Shown: piece after piece, positions 52,605-64,000 of the stretch
How the letters are laid out: every line of letters begins with the position of its first letter
Position numbering within the stretch: position 1 is the stretch's first letter
Source: Piezodorus guildinii
Taxonomy: Eukaryota; Arthropoda; Insecta; Hemiptera; Pentatomidae
Assembly: GCA_023052935.1 (NCBI GenBank)
Contig: CM041297.1
Span: 51,813,917 to 51,877,916, forward strand
Direction of reading: 5' to 3'
DNA length: 64,000 nt
Translations under genes and position numbers: made by a program
The notes under the pieces: generated by a model
Seen by the model: the letters and a program-made list of their open reading frames with translations, nothing else
The model's database searches: none
Told to the model about the DNA's origin: nothing

Positions 52605-52652
52605 ATTAGTCGTCGTTTCGGGGCTGTTTCCCCATTTTCAAGACTGAAACAA
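52605..52652 (-). ncRNA. Degenerate hammerhead-like motif
   Basis: Reverse strand: GTCTTGAAAATGGGGAAACA, then GCCCCGAAACGACGAC. Stem II (TGGGG/CCCC with loop AAACAG) and CGAAACG are present, but the CUGANGA half is TTGAAAA. Similar in layout to the Penelope hammerheads elsewhere in the window; probably a relic or a different subtype. Confidence 0.4.
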
Positions 52653-53764
52653 TTTTTTTTATTTAGACTTTGATTAGTGAATAAAATGAACATTTATTTA
52701 AAGTTAGTTTTGAAAAATTAACTTCAGCAATTTGTCATAATTATTTTAAAACTAACTAACATTAATTACATTATTCCTTTTCCATTATATAATTACTACA
52801 TCATATTTCAATCTTCATTCCATCTTATAGCACACTGCTACTTGTCCATATTGGTGTTCATTATAAAAATTCCATTGATAATAATGACCTCAAGTCGCTG
52901 TTGGTTGAGTGTTTTGCTAAGGATCATCGAACAGAATGGAAGGCGTTTGATTGATTAAAGTTAAAGTTTTGTTTTTTAGGAACAGTTGAGTTTCATTTCA
53001 CTCTGGAAAACCCAATTCCTTCCTTGCCTACTGATAGTTTTATAATCTATTAATATATCCTGTCTTTTAAATTTTCAAAATCAGTGTTGAATTGTCAAAT
53101 TACTTGTCTAAAAGGGAAGTATAAATGTTCCAAAGTGCTAGGACAGTCCTTATACCAGTTATACCACGCTGTCTGAGTTTTTTTGGTCTAAACGTTATCT
53201 TTTAATTTCATGGATTAAGAACTCAAAACGATAACGAAATAATGGAACTGTGACATTTTCTTGCTAAAACTGATGCGTCACTCATTAACAAATGAACTAC
53301 TTTACCGTTATCTCGCAATGGTTATCACGAACGTCACATGAACTCGTATTACGGTGTCCATTATTTAAAATTATGTATAAAAAAACGTTGTCGTGTTTTT
53401 GTTATAATTAACTTTAAAGAGCCGGAATATATTTTTAATTTGTTCAACGTCGTTTATTGTTTATTCAACTTTGACGTTTAATTCGTTTTGAAGGAAGAGA
53501 CCAGATATTTTAGGGCATCTCCGACTTAACATAACAATATTTTCTGAATTTATTTGGTTTTTCCGGATAAAAACTATTAATATATGTTCCGATTAAATTG
53601 AATCTTTTTAATTTTTTTGGGTTACCTAAATTAAGTAGTTTTTGTAATAATTATAATACTGACTAGTTGCCATCTACAAAAATCAAAAAAAAAAAACTAT
53701 TGCAATAAGAAAATATGCTATTTCCCAAATTATGTTAATTCCACGTATCATTGCCATTACATAT

Positions 53765-54500
53765 AAAATCGTCGGGGTTGGTTGTACTGATTGGGGGTGG
53801 GTTTAAGTGTTTGGAGCGATGAATTCTTGTTGTGTCAGTCTGTCGTATACATTTTTATAATATTTTGTGGCAGTATCCGAAACTTTAAGTAATTTCAAGT
53901 CCTTGTGTAGTAATTCTTTTGTAACATAGAATGGTGCATTCGCGACTTTTCGTAATATAAAATTATTAAGATTGGAAAGGCTTAATTAATTGGATGTTGG
54001 ATGTTTTGGCAGAGCCCTATAGTACCCTTACCGTCCTTAAGGGTTTGATAAGTACATTGTAAATATTGTTTGTTTGTGCTTTAAAGCTTTAACTTTATGT
54101 CCATCAACGCCTGTATTCTGTAAAAAGTAATTTTGGCGTTCAAGGGTAATTTTAATCGTTTTTCAAGTAACCTTGATAATAGTCCATAATCTTCTGTTCT
54201 CTTTTTAAGTCTAATTTAAGTTCTAATTCTCCACGTCAGTCTTTTGTGCAAGTACAGCCCCAATTTCGTACTTTTCTGAAGTTGGAATAGATATATCCAT
54301 TTAATTTAACGGCTGATGAACTGCGGTGGGATCTACCCCTTTTGAACGAAAGAGTCGCCAAATTCGGATGGATATAACCTCGAATTTCCCCAATTTTTCA
54401 TTTTTAAACAATGAACTCTTAGCTTGATTCATTTTTACTTTCCACCTTTGTAGCCTAACTAAATAAATCATCAAGGTGGTTTTGTAACATTAAAAATATC
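53765..54500 (-). pseudogene. Jockey-clade LINE relic, sister of 60640-61625
   Basis: The reverse strand aligns by eye, at nucleotide level, with the plus-strand relic near 61000-61610: ATATCTATTCCAACTTCAGA, TACCCTTGAACGCCAAAATT, GTACTTATCAAACCCTTAAG and TTTCGGATACTGCCACAAAA have counterparts there. Translation scraps include HLDDL, KVKMNQAKS and 'KDLKLLKVSDTATKYYKN'. Both are old copies of one subfamily distinct from the copy at 9989. Confidence 0.65.
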
Positions 54501-56084
54501 AGAACTTAGTTATGATATGGGTTAGATATATCATATGAATGTAATTTTCAATAATTAGGTAAATATTCAAACAGCATGAAATTATTGATTGAAATTTAAG
54601 TAATATATTAATATTTGAAGTACCTTTTTGAAATTATTTCGATTTATGGTGTAACCTGTTGACTAACCTGACACTTTCTGAGAAATACAGGTAATTAGCC
54701 ATGAAGTCGATTATTTAGTAGCGAAAAGCCGAACACTTAGGAATGAAAGTTATGTACTAATAATATGTTAGAAGAGACCTCTTTCATGTGAAACTTTACA
54801 TAAAGTGTAAAACAGGATAATTGCTAATCCACGTGGACTTCGATGGGCCTTTGATTTTGCATGGTGTCGTGTGTTACATTTAAGATTCCTAGTATCACTG
54901 AGAAATAAGGTAAACTGAAATTATTTTTATATAGTTTAAATTATTTTCAGATTTTTTGTTTTCCAAAGTCAGCATAGACATGTCGTATCTTTTTGGACGA
55001 CAATAATTCTTTGCTATAAATATCTGACGTTCCTTGAAATAGTGATTTTTTCCCGTTTCACATTAAGAAGTCATCCTCAGTTTATTTCATTATGTTTCTT
55101 ACAAACTGATGTTCTTATTTAAATAAAAAAATAATTTAAATTAAAGCAATATCATCTTTATTAATTAGTTTTCCGGTCACTTTAATTTATTATATTTTTT
55201 TTTAGACTTTTCTAAGGTTTAATGGCCTGCTATTGAGTCTGATACTACCAATGTACAACGGCTAGTCCACTATAAATGTTTATAACAAAAATAGGTCAAT
55301 CACTTTTTTTGTGAAATGATGTAAGTTGCATACTATAAAATGTTTTCAATCAAACAGATAAGATGTTGGTCATTGACAAAAATTAGCTGTAAAATATATT
55401 TAGTTAATTAGCCAATGAAAATTGATACTTTAAGGCAGTAAGGAAGGACGTAGAATCCAAATGTAATGAGAATATATAATAATAAAAAGATATAATAAGA
55501 TAATAAAACTTTTTTATTTAAAATTAATATTCCTAGATGTGGCAACTCACCTGCGAACAAAATGAATAATAAATAAATGAAAAATTATTTAATACAGAAA
55601 TTTTTCCTTTCATTATAAAACATTATGATTAATTTTATAAATATGGATAGTTTATTTTCTGATGGAGGAAAATTGGTAGGCTGAAATCTGTTTTCAGGCT
55701 AAATACTTTGTTTCAGATTATTTATTGTAGATTCTATATTTTTTAAATTTCGCTCATTTTATTGCCCAATACAAGTTTATTTGGCAGGACTTTATATCTT
55801 AGATATTGAATAATTATTTCGACACGCAAAGTTATAATATTACAGTTAAATTTAATTTAATGCTAAATGAAATTACTGTGATTAATATTTGCTCTAGAAT
55901 GGAGGAATTATCTTTTAGTCGATATGGGCCCGGAGTTCTGATTTTCTGAGGAGTTTCAAACCTCAATTACCTCAAGGTCTGGAATTCAAACATTAAGTTT
56001 CACCGGCATACGCTGCCTCTGAGAGCAATACTGTTCCACAAATGCAAACGGCGTATTCCATATTCAGTAACTGAACTGATAAAT
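54501..56084. other. AT-rich stretch, nothing recognised
   Basis: No ORF, repeat end or RNA gene was assignable. Confidence 0.35.
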
Positions 56085-56448
56085 AACGGGTAAAAATATA
56101 ATTTGAACGAATTCGATATCCAATATTCGATATTTTTTATGCAATCTTAGTGTTTTTGAACATTCTAATAGTAATATGGATGTATAATGTACCTTCAGAC
56201 ACCTAAAGGTTTAGAAAAATATTTATCTTATAAACAAAATTGTAAAAGTTAATGGAGAGTATTGAAAAGCCGATAAAAATAACTGATTGTTGCAGATAAT
56301 AATATAATATATTATTTAATAAAACATATTTCTATTGAAACTTATTTTAATTATTTCTTTTACCTTTTTACTTTCACTTACCTATATATTTCATCTTTAA
56401 CTGTATTTAAAAATCCTTGAAAAAGTCGTGTGTTGCGCTCACCAATAC
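56085..56448 (+). repeat. R900 copy P, with internal end duplication
   Basis: Distal R900 (AATTTGAACGAATTCGATAT to AAAGTCGTGTGTTGCGCTCA). Just before the end it contains TTTTTACTTTCACTTACCTA, a proximal-end sequence in the middle of the distal part, suggesting a rearranged or recombined copy. Confidence 0.6.
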
Positions 56449-56989
56449 CACATAAAATTGTTGGTGTTAGTTGGCAGCGTTAGCTTGAAAAAATTATTTA
56501 TAATCTATTTAATGCCTATTATTTATTTGGATCTGATTAGATACTTTTCTAAAGGAATCGTGTTTACCGATCCACTAGGGATAAACCTTCAGGAAAGAGT
56601 GTTCTTAATGGTGGTTTGTTTGTTTGTTTTGGTTTTAAGGCGTAAAACCCTAAGGTCATCAACGCCTAGCTACTATATGTTTATTCAACCGTTTTGAGAA
56701 AGAACTATCAGCAAATAAATAATTGGAAAAAATATTATAATGTAAACAATAATTAAAAATAAAATAAAATAAATTAATTAAAAACCGACCAGGAATGTAT
56801 AACTTGATATTTAATTAATATTATAGTCTTTATAATTTAGATAACAATGATTGCTCCTTTAGAAAATCAAAAACTAGTTTAATGATTTCCTCTCTATTAC
56901 CCAATACTGTTGAAATATTTAGGTTTAGTCCAATTTTATTTAGGTATAATGAAAAATATGCGGAATGGTGAGGGTTCCATAACAATGCT

Positions 56990-57415
56990 GGCACCGGGGC
57001 ACGGGCTGCCTAGTAAAAGGTTGCGAGTGCGTTAGTCGCGAGTGTCCTATCTTCAGCCGGGTCAAAGCGACCTCCTCCCTGCGGCTGCTACGGCTAGATG
57101 AGGACCAGGGTTTCACTGTTTTTCTATATCCTTCAGTTTGCTTAACTGGCTATCGTCCCACATTGTCTGCTATCGGACCTCTTTTTGCGTTTTGAGCGGT
57201 TCACTGACTTCAGACGGGGTCAGGATGGTTGTTCCTCCCAGTTGCACCAGCCCAGGTCAAAGTGCGGTAAGGGTAACCTCTGTTGAAGTCAGCCATTGTC
57301 CGTTGCACCACCTTGGGTAGGGATGCTGAATCCACGGGAAACTTTACTGGGCAAGGCTCACCGTTTAACCTCCAGTAAAGAGCTAACCATCCAGGGACTT
57401 GTGAAATAGTATCAA
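56990..57415. repeat. GC-richer block, possible partner of 58250-58460
   Basis: CAGTTGCACCAGCCCAGGTC near 57240 resembles the reverse complement of 58250-58460 (CAGTTGCACCAGCCTCGGTT). The two blocks may be inverted copies of one repeat. No coding match. Confidence 0.3.
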
Positions 57416-58249
57416 TTTTGTTTTATGTTATTGTTTTATCTGCTACTATTTCAAGGAAATGGATTTGATAAACATTGAACACTTGACATATGACGAAGAA
57501 TATATTATTAATTTGTTATAAATGAATTAATTTTTAGATATTATTTACTAAAGGTATTTTAAATTTTGTTTTATTTTTGTAAAATTGTAATCAACATTTT
57601 CATTTTATAATTATGGTTTTATTATTTATTTCATTGAAATAGATCCTCTATAAATAATTGACAATGTTTGGTTTTGTAAATATAAATATTATCAAAAATC
57701 CCACTATATTCCTGTTAAAAATAAGTTGTCTACATTCTGTATCTGATGATTTTCAGTAGGTTCCATATCAGTTTTTGAAAATTTTGAACACAAATGATTG
57801 ATTTTTCATTAACTAATTAATTTTAATATTAATGCATTTAAATGTAGACTAGAGACTAATATCTCCTAATTTTGTACAAAATATTTTACAGTATGTTTTA
57901 TATAATTAGGGTTTTACTTTTCAATTAACAAGAGGAGGTATGTTGTTAATTCATTCTTAGGACTCCACATGAAATTACAAAAGTGACTAAAAACCAAAAT
58001 AAATGATATTTTGTTGACTCATAAACTGATTGCTGTGAAATGAAAGTAAAAAAAAATCACAAACAATCCAAACAAATTTATTCACATTCAGGAAACAAAT
58101 AATAAATTAACTATATTCTTTTAATAACCACGATAAATAACAATATAATAATAAATTAACTAATTTCTTTTAATAACAAACTTTAGAAATAGAAGAATGT
58201 ATTTCTTAAAAAGAAGTTCCAAAGTAGCTAAGCTGATAAGGTTAAGAAT
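57416..58249. other. AT-rich stretch, nothing recognised
   Basis: Only AT-rich sequence with no repeat ends or ORFs of note. Confidence 0.35.
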
Positions 58250-58460
58250 TGAAATCAAGAAGTAAAATGACCGACCTACCTTTCATCTCCCGCGGGACAG
58301 TAGTTTAAGAAAACGCCGTACCAACAACGCTCCCTGCTGAAATCGGAGTTCAGCTATCTACCGTAGTTTTACCTGGGGTATGCTAACCTTAAATTGAACC
58401 GAGGCTGGTGCAACTGCCCCTCACTGGCAGTGTGAGAGCTTGCCTCGCTGCTCGGCAATT
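58250..58460. repeat. GC-richer block, inverted relative to 56990-57415
   Basis: Contains CCGAGGCTGGTGCAACTGCC and ends in GCTTGCCTCGCTGCTCGGCA. Only short stretches match the 57-kb block, so the relationship is tentative. Confidence 0.3.
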
Positions 58461-58742
58461 TAATTTATTTTTCCCGTTTAAAGATAAGCTAAATTGCAAT
58501 GCATTTTACTTATAAACCTTCAGGAAAAAATGCCCTCAGTAGTGGTGAAAACCGTATCAAAATCCGTGTTGTAGTTTGGAAGGAGTTAGAAGAAACCAAA
58601 GTCATTTTATGTATACAGAGCTGTTAAATCACACATATTTTTAAAAGTGAGACATATTTATATCTGATATTAATTATAATTGAGAATATTGAGTCTGATG
58701 AATACTTTGTTAGCAGAAAATATTTTATAAAGAGGTACATTA

Positions 58743-58744
<2 letters not shown>

Positions 58745-58780
<36 letters not shown>

Positions 58781-59290
58781 TGAGATATATTACAATTTGT
58801 TACAAAATGAACAATAATAATATTGATAAGAGACCACATTCATACTATATATACAGAAAAAATAATAATGGTCAAATTACATAAAATAGAACATAAATAA
58901 ATTCATATATATACAATAAAATAATAATAATAAGTAAAAAACAAAACAAATCGAAACAAAAACCTATTATTGAGATAAATAAAAAGTTGGCAAATAAATA
59001 AACATCTTACACACAATCATAACTATATACAATATATACAATTGCTAAGGGACCCCAGCAAGCGCTTTTCCGGAAAAAGCGGAATCCAAGAGATCCCAGC
59101 GCCTCTATCTCAGCCGCATCACTGGTCTGAGCCAGTGGAGGCTGAGTTAAGGCGCTGTAGCCACAAACATACCGTACATGAGTGGAGGATCTGACCATTG
59201 TCAGAACTCCAGTTTAAATGTTTACAATAGGTCTCGTGGCCACTGCCGTTTCAATCTTCGAGGAGGATTGTAGGGATGGGTGGTGCTGGA
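58745..59290 (-). mobile_element. LINE 3' end, uninterrupted paralogue of the Gypsy target
   Basis: A 34-nt T-run (58745-58778, the poly(A) of a minus-strand copy), then GAGACCACATTCATACTATA, GAGATAAATAAAAAGTTGGC and AGGGACCCCAGC. It matches 39429-39617 plus 44909-45330 in order. The minus frame reads GYSALTQPPLAQTSDAAEIE then ALGSLGFRFF. Where the Gypsy element sits in the other copy, this one has only CATATATATACAAT. Confidence 0.7.
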
Positions 59291-59878
59291 TAGGGATACA
59301 TTACATTTAAAACGCTTAGGTGGATAGCGCGTTTCGGCGAAGAAATTACTTTTAGGCAGCATTTTTTGGCTTCATCTCCTCCTGATTCTTCCAGACTTGG
59401 TTTATTCGTGATCGTACTCCAACTGACCCTCTTTATTCCAAGTTCGTATCCCTCTTCTTCCGAAAGATACTGGTTTTTTAGAAATTTAGTCGCCTCATAA
59501 TTTCCTTTTGGCTATGGTGACAACGGGCGGCGGGGCTGATACGATACCTCCTCTCGTAGGATTGAAGTGTTCAGCATCCTCTCTGAAGATTGAATCTTAG
59601 AAAATAATAATATGTTTGGCAATTGCCTAGTTATATATTGGATTAATTTAAGTATATTGAAAATAAAAATAATTAATTAATTATTTTAATTCGCATTGGA
59701 CAGCGAGGTTGTACTATTTTTAATCAAATGGCAATAATTAAAAAGGTGATAAACCTCAACATTTTGTGTGACCTACCTTCCCTTTTTTGTCTCTTTTTTT
59801 AAATTTTTTTTTTATTATTAAAGAAAAAAAAATGTTGCCAATAAGTATGACGCTGAAGTTACAATCATACCTCATTAA

Positions 59879-59938
<60 letters not shown>

Positions 59939-60640
59939 ATGATTTTTGTGTAATGTATATTATACTAATATTTTTTGACCTCGTTTATACATAAATAAAC
60001 CTTAAGGGGGAACCATTGTCTTAGGGTCGGACATACACATGCGGTGACCAGGAGTGCAAACTGCGGTTTTATTTTAAATACTTAGGGCAGGGGGATACCT
60101 TATACTACCCATAACTATCCCTTTCATCTTTTGCCAACAGAGGCTTAATAATTATTTAATTAATAATATATTTTGACTTTCCCTCCGTATATATATATAT
60201 ATATATCAAAACTCTAGATTCTTCCATTTATGTATAGCTGAGAGTTGAGAGTGGCGCCACATATTCATATTAGGACTGTATATGATAAAGGTTAGAACGG
60301 TGAAGACCCCCTCAACAAAAGCTATTGTTGGCCGAGGCCTGACCCGCCCCAGATAGTCTTACAATGCCCCTATCAACTCTCCCCTTGTTTATCCAAATTC
60401 ACTTTAATTCCAAACTCCATGAAATCCAGTTTAAAAAAAAAAATTAATAAATAATCTTATATTCCTCTCTCTCCGTTCTGCGGGTGGCTAAGATTCCCAG
60501 CCAAGTGCTATAGCAAAACTACCGTTGCATTCTCATTATCATTGTGTGGTGTATTTTAAAATAGTCGTTACTTAAAAAATTTAATTATTTTTTATTGGAA
60601 ACTATTAATTTTATAATATCATATTATACTTCTAATGCTT
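59291..60640. other. Unassigned, with two (TA)n tracts
   Basis: (TA)n at 59881-59936 and a shorter one at 60189-60206. A GC-richer patch near 59520-59550 (CAACGGGCGGCGGGGCTGAT) may be another LINE 3' piece read on the minus strand, but I cannot confirm it. Confidence 0.35.
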
Positions 60641-61625
60641 TAGGGTCTAAACTATATATATTGCTCAGGTGTTTTCCTTGATATTAGCCAAGCATTCGAT
60701 AGGGTGTGGAATGAAGGATTGCTTTTGAAGCTCAAATTTTGCTTTATTCGACTTATTATTAATACTACTATCCTACTTGACAGAAAGAAACTTTACTGTA
60801 AACGTAGGAGACGCATTTTCTTATATGAAACATGTTCAAACAGGAGTCCCAAAAGGCAGTGTACTGGGACCAGTACATTTCTTATCTACACGATAGACCT
60901 ACCTGAGAATGATCACACTTTACCAGCCACTTTTGAAGACGGCCCAGCTCTTTTAACATCCTACCAAAACACAGTTCTGACACATTTCATGTTGCAAGAC
61001 CACCTTGACGATTTATCATGTTGTGCTAAAAGGTCTAAAGTCAAAATGAATCAAACTAAGAGTGAGTTAATTGTTTTCACTCTCAAACATAGTGAATGTA
61101 AAACAGTGTATTTTGAAGATATACCTATTCCAACTTCCGAATAAGTACGTTATTCGGACTGTAATTAGACAAAATACTGACATGGAGGACACACATTAGA
61201 CTTGAGATAAAACAGATGAACAGACGATTTGGACTATTATTCACGCTAATTGAAAAACTATCAAAGTTATCCTTGAACACCAAAATTACTATTTACAAAG
61301 TACTTATCAAACCCTTACGGACGTAAGGGGTAAAGCTGTGGGACTCTGCCAAAACCTCCCGCATCCAAATAATTCAGTCATTCCTATCCGAAATATTAAA
61401 TAAAATCGTGAATGCATCCTTTTATGTGATTAACGAATAGCTTCATGAGGACTTGGACTTACTCATAATTTCGGATACTGACATAGAATATTATAAACAT
61501 TTTTAAAAACATACATTTTTTTTTTCACGACGGACTGACTTACAACATGAATCTATCGGTCCCTACACTTAAATCCACCACCAATCCGTACAGTCCCTCC
61601 TCCCCCCCTGACGATATTTGAGGCT
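60640..61625 (+). pseudogene. Jockey-clade LINE relic
   Basis: Frames give CSGVFLDISQAFDRVWNEGL at the start, 'GVPKGSVLGPVHFLSTR', 'PATFEDGPALLTSYQN' (catalytic ADD degraded to EDG), 'LQDHLDDLSCCAKRSKVKMN' and 'TKSELIVFTLK'. Later pieces are broken, up to 'SFYVINE' and 'LIISDTDIEYYKH'. The loss of the catalytic Asp pair alone shows it is inactive. Nucleotide similarity to 53765-54500 (-) marks the same subfamily. Confidence 0.7.
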
Positions 61626-63350
61626 ATTGACTAGATATGTCTTGATTTAACCAATTATTCGTAAGTTAACGAATTTGATTATTGCAAATAGTCTTTTTTT
61701 AATATGGCAAATAGTAATTTGGCAAATCTATTGTATATAAATAAATAAAATATAATATTTAAAAAAAATAGTAATGCATCAGCTAATTCAGTTCATTCGT
61801 TTCTCGAATCCACTATATGGCAAGCTTATACCTCTTTGTCTAGTTAATTTAGAATATACAGACAGTTTCAGAATCTGATAACCAATGGCATATCCAGGGG
61901 ATTGGAATAAGTGGAAAAGAGATAAATTTCATCTCTCCCAAACTGACCATCAACAAAAACCTCAACCCCAGTACTTCTGGAACTCTTCAACGTTCTTTTT
62001 TAAATTTCTGCGTCTTGTGACAACTTTTGGCAATTACAGAAAATCATTAGTCGTCATCATTATATCGTATAAATTGGCTCATTGAATATTTCATGTTGGT
62101 TCGTCATTGCAACAGTCATTCAGTGATAAGAATCCATGTTTCTGTATATGTAAGGACGGATGGAGAAGGAGTAAAGTTAGTTCTGAACATTTCAGCCTTC
62201 TTACAACTTCAAAAAATTGAACTTTTATAAAATTTAATATTTGCGTAACATGCACTGTTTGCCGCTATCATATCTTCTATTAACTTAATTTATTAATTAG
62301 TGTTTTTCCTTGCCTAAAGAAGTAAAGAATTTTCGTTGTAAAGGGGCTAAAAAAGTTTATAGCTATTTAGCGAGAGGGAGAGGGTACAAGTGGGTTGAGA
62401 TTGTAAGTAATTTTTTCCCAATACAGGATTTCTCATATATGTCTAGTCATATTGTTGGAGCAGATACTTGTCCTCAAGTAGAAACAAAAAGTACATATGG
62501 CCTATAGTCCAGTTCTCAACGTTTAGAGAGGAAAATCAAATTTTGATTTGTATACTGTTATCCATTGTTTCCATCAGAAAAATCAAGAATATGTACTTGA
62601 TATTCACGCACAAAAAAATAAGTAGTACTAAATGAAATAAGAGAAACTTACTCAGTAGGTTTAGAAGTCAAACCCTGTATAAATTTGAAAATAATATGTG
62701 CTTGGTTGGAAATACCAAATACTCTTTTGTAAATGGGAGCAAAAATGTTTGGTAAACCCGTTCTTTGAAAGGGACGTAAAATGGACATTTGCTCTTAGCC
62801 TGAAGTCAGTTGGTAAATTGTAAGTTAAAATGTTCTAAAAATAAGTTGAGCTCATTGATACTTTATTATAGGCATGCTGGAAAAATGATTAGAGTTGAGG
62901 ATTCATTGTACCCTGAATAGACAATAGAAGACATTAAAGGACAAGGGAAGCTACTCAGCGCTACATTTAGGCAGCCATTGTGGTCAATACGGCACAATCA
63001 AAAGCCGTTTCAAAATTAACGAGGCCCGCGGTTGATGGTCATTAACAGTCGGCTCTTCGCCTGCTTACCTTTGCACTACCTCGTGCAACCGTCGCCTTCA
63101 TTCAGGGTACTTCAGAGTATATCCTTTGGTCTAGTTTCCAATTAGTTTGGTTTAGAGAATAATTATAACATGTTCGTCGTCTATCGTTTAGAATTTCTAA
63201 AAAAATGAATTTAATTCTTGGACTACGGCCTAAGAACATAAAATGTTACAAATTCGTTTGGTATTTTTCAGACTTTAGTTTTGAATTGGAACAGATTTGT
63301 CTGCAATGAATAGTTTTCGTCAATAACATTAAATTTCACACATGTTAGAA
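61626..63350. other. AT-rich stretch, nothing recognised
   Basis: Short plus-strand frames at 61885-62085 and 62310-62507 lack motifs. A GC-richer spot at 63020-63110 is unassigned. Confidence 0.3.
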
Positions 63351-63368
63351 ATATTATGTTTAAGAAAG

Positions 63369-63479
63369 ATGGAGACGCGATCGCTAGTGGCGGCTGGAAG
63401 GGCGAGTGAAGCGCTCGTGATTTTTTTTTATTATGCGGCCAAAAAGTATAAATGTCGTTCAGCACTAGTTTTTAATCAG
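63369..63479 (+). CDS. Candidate first coding exon of an unidentified host gene
   Basis: ATG at 63369 has A at -3 and G at +4. 37 codons follow (METRSLVAAGRASEALVIFF ... SALVFNQ) and end in phase 0 at CAG/GTAAGTG, a consensus splice donor at 63480. The beginning is CpG-containing (GGAGACGCGATCG, GCGGCTGG) in an otherwise AT-rich region. The N-terminus could be a mitochondrial-type leader (Arg, Ala, Ser; no acid after residue 2 until Glu). I do not recognise the protein and no downstream exon is visible before 64000, so a chance ORF remains possible. Confidence 0.3.
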
Positions 63480-63539
63480 GTAAGTGTTAATCTTTCAGAG
63501 AATTATTGTACTTTCGATGTTTGTATACTTAGTTTTTAG

Positions 63540-63850
63540 CTTCGTACTTTTCACAATTTTTTTTTCCCTACCTGGCCTTTGAATGCTATACGGGGGCTTC
63601 TCGGGCCAGGGGGTGGGGGAGGGAAATAAATGCCGAGTTAAAATCCCCCAGCACTAGTAATTATTTGGTTTCAATGTTTTTGGGACTCTGTTGCTTGGCA
63701 ACGCGCGCTAAACCACTTAGCCCAGATTCGTCTACCACGCCCTCCCAGTCACTGTTCGTCATTGGCGATTCCTACCTACGAATACAAAACAAAATTATGT
63801 AAATATCACAAGTAGTAACAAAGATCCTAAACTTATATTTACTTATTTAC
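63540..63850. other. GC-richer stretch with an X-box-like palindrome
   Basis: GGGCCAGGGGGTGGGGGAGG at about 63604 and the palindrome GTTGCTTGGCAAC at 63691. No gene is assignable. Confidence 0.3.
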
Positions 63851-63859
63851 TACGTATCT

Positions 63860-64000
63860 CTACAGGCCGAGATAGGCCTTGACTTCCCTGACAATATTGC
63901 ACCAATCCTCTATGCACAACGCTCTCCTCTTCCAGTTCCTTACACCAAGCACTTCCAAGTCCTCCACATCCTGGACCCAAAGGTCTCTTCTTACCAAACA
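63860..64000 (-). pseudogene. Possible LINE C-terminal fragment at the window edge
   Basis: The minus strand gives fragments such as RNWKRRALCIEDWCNIVREV then KAYLGL, resembling the end of RTE-type RTs ('R---L----W--IV-EAK-H-GL'). It runs off the right edge, so the assignment is tentative. Confidence 0.45.

Noticed and set aside
1..64000. CRISPR arrays, operons, riboswitches or rRNA
   Set aside because: The window has eukaryotic character throughout; no regularly spaced repeat-spacer units, no ribosomal RNA sequence and no clustered prokaryotic genes were seen.

Overview
The window is arthropod-like (probably insect) nuclear DNA: AT-rich, full of homopolymer and (TA)n tracts, with no bacterial-style operons, and most recognisable sequence derives from transposable elements. 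The element mix (jockey-, R1/LOA- and RTE-type non-LTR elements, a Gypsy-type LTR element primed by tRNA-Phe, Penelope-like elements with hammerhead motifs, Helitron, Transib-like, Tc1 and mariner relics, tRNA-derived SINEs) fits an arthropod, but the species cannot be read from the sequence. The only convincing host gene is one coding exon at 6870-6956 (-), the first exon of a DNAJC12/Jdp-type J-domain co-chaperone, with a consensus splice donor and a GC-rich block upstream. A weaker candidate host exon lies at 63369-63479 (+).

Layout. 1-6730: SINEs, an RTE-type 3' end, a jockey relic and AT-rich DNA. 6730-21750: the host exon, then a dense patch of an unclassified 0.9-kb interspersed repeat (called R900 here) that has acted as a landing pad. 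One R900 copy holds an RTE-type fragment that itself holds a jockey fragment. Another holds a Penelope-like element with a 13-bp target duplication. A third holds a 306-bp inverted-repeat element with a 12-bp target duplication and a hammerhead motif in each arm. A Helitron 5' end plus helicase C-terminus lies between two R900 copies. 22000-26220: a Transib-like element with RSS-like ends, a MITE, and LINE 3' ends. 26500-29760: a decayed, internally deleted Gypsy copy. 31000-38430: more R900 copies, an R1/LOA LINE 3' end, a Tc1 relic and another hammerhead inverted repeat. 39431-45330: a complete, apparently young Gypsy element (39618-44908, 171-bp LTRs that read as identical) inside a LINE 3' end. 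A paralogous copy of that LINE 3' end at 58745-59290 lacks the insertion. 45600-64000: scattered jockey, mariner, SINE and LINE relics separated by long AT-rich stretches.

The Gypsy element encodes Gag with two CCHC knuckles, then protease-RT in the same frame as gag behind a single UGA, then RNase H-integrase one frame away after what looks like a 1-nt lesion. Both Gypsy copies keep the in-frame UGA arrangement. No env gene is present.

All calls come from reading the sequence by eye. Family assignments rest on remembered motif patterns, and no database search was run.
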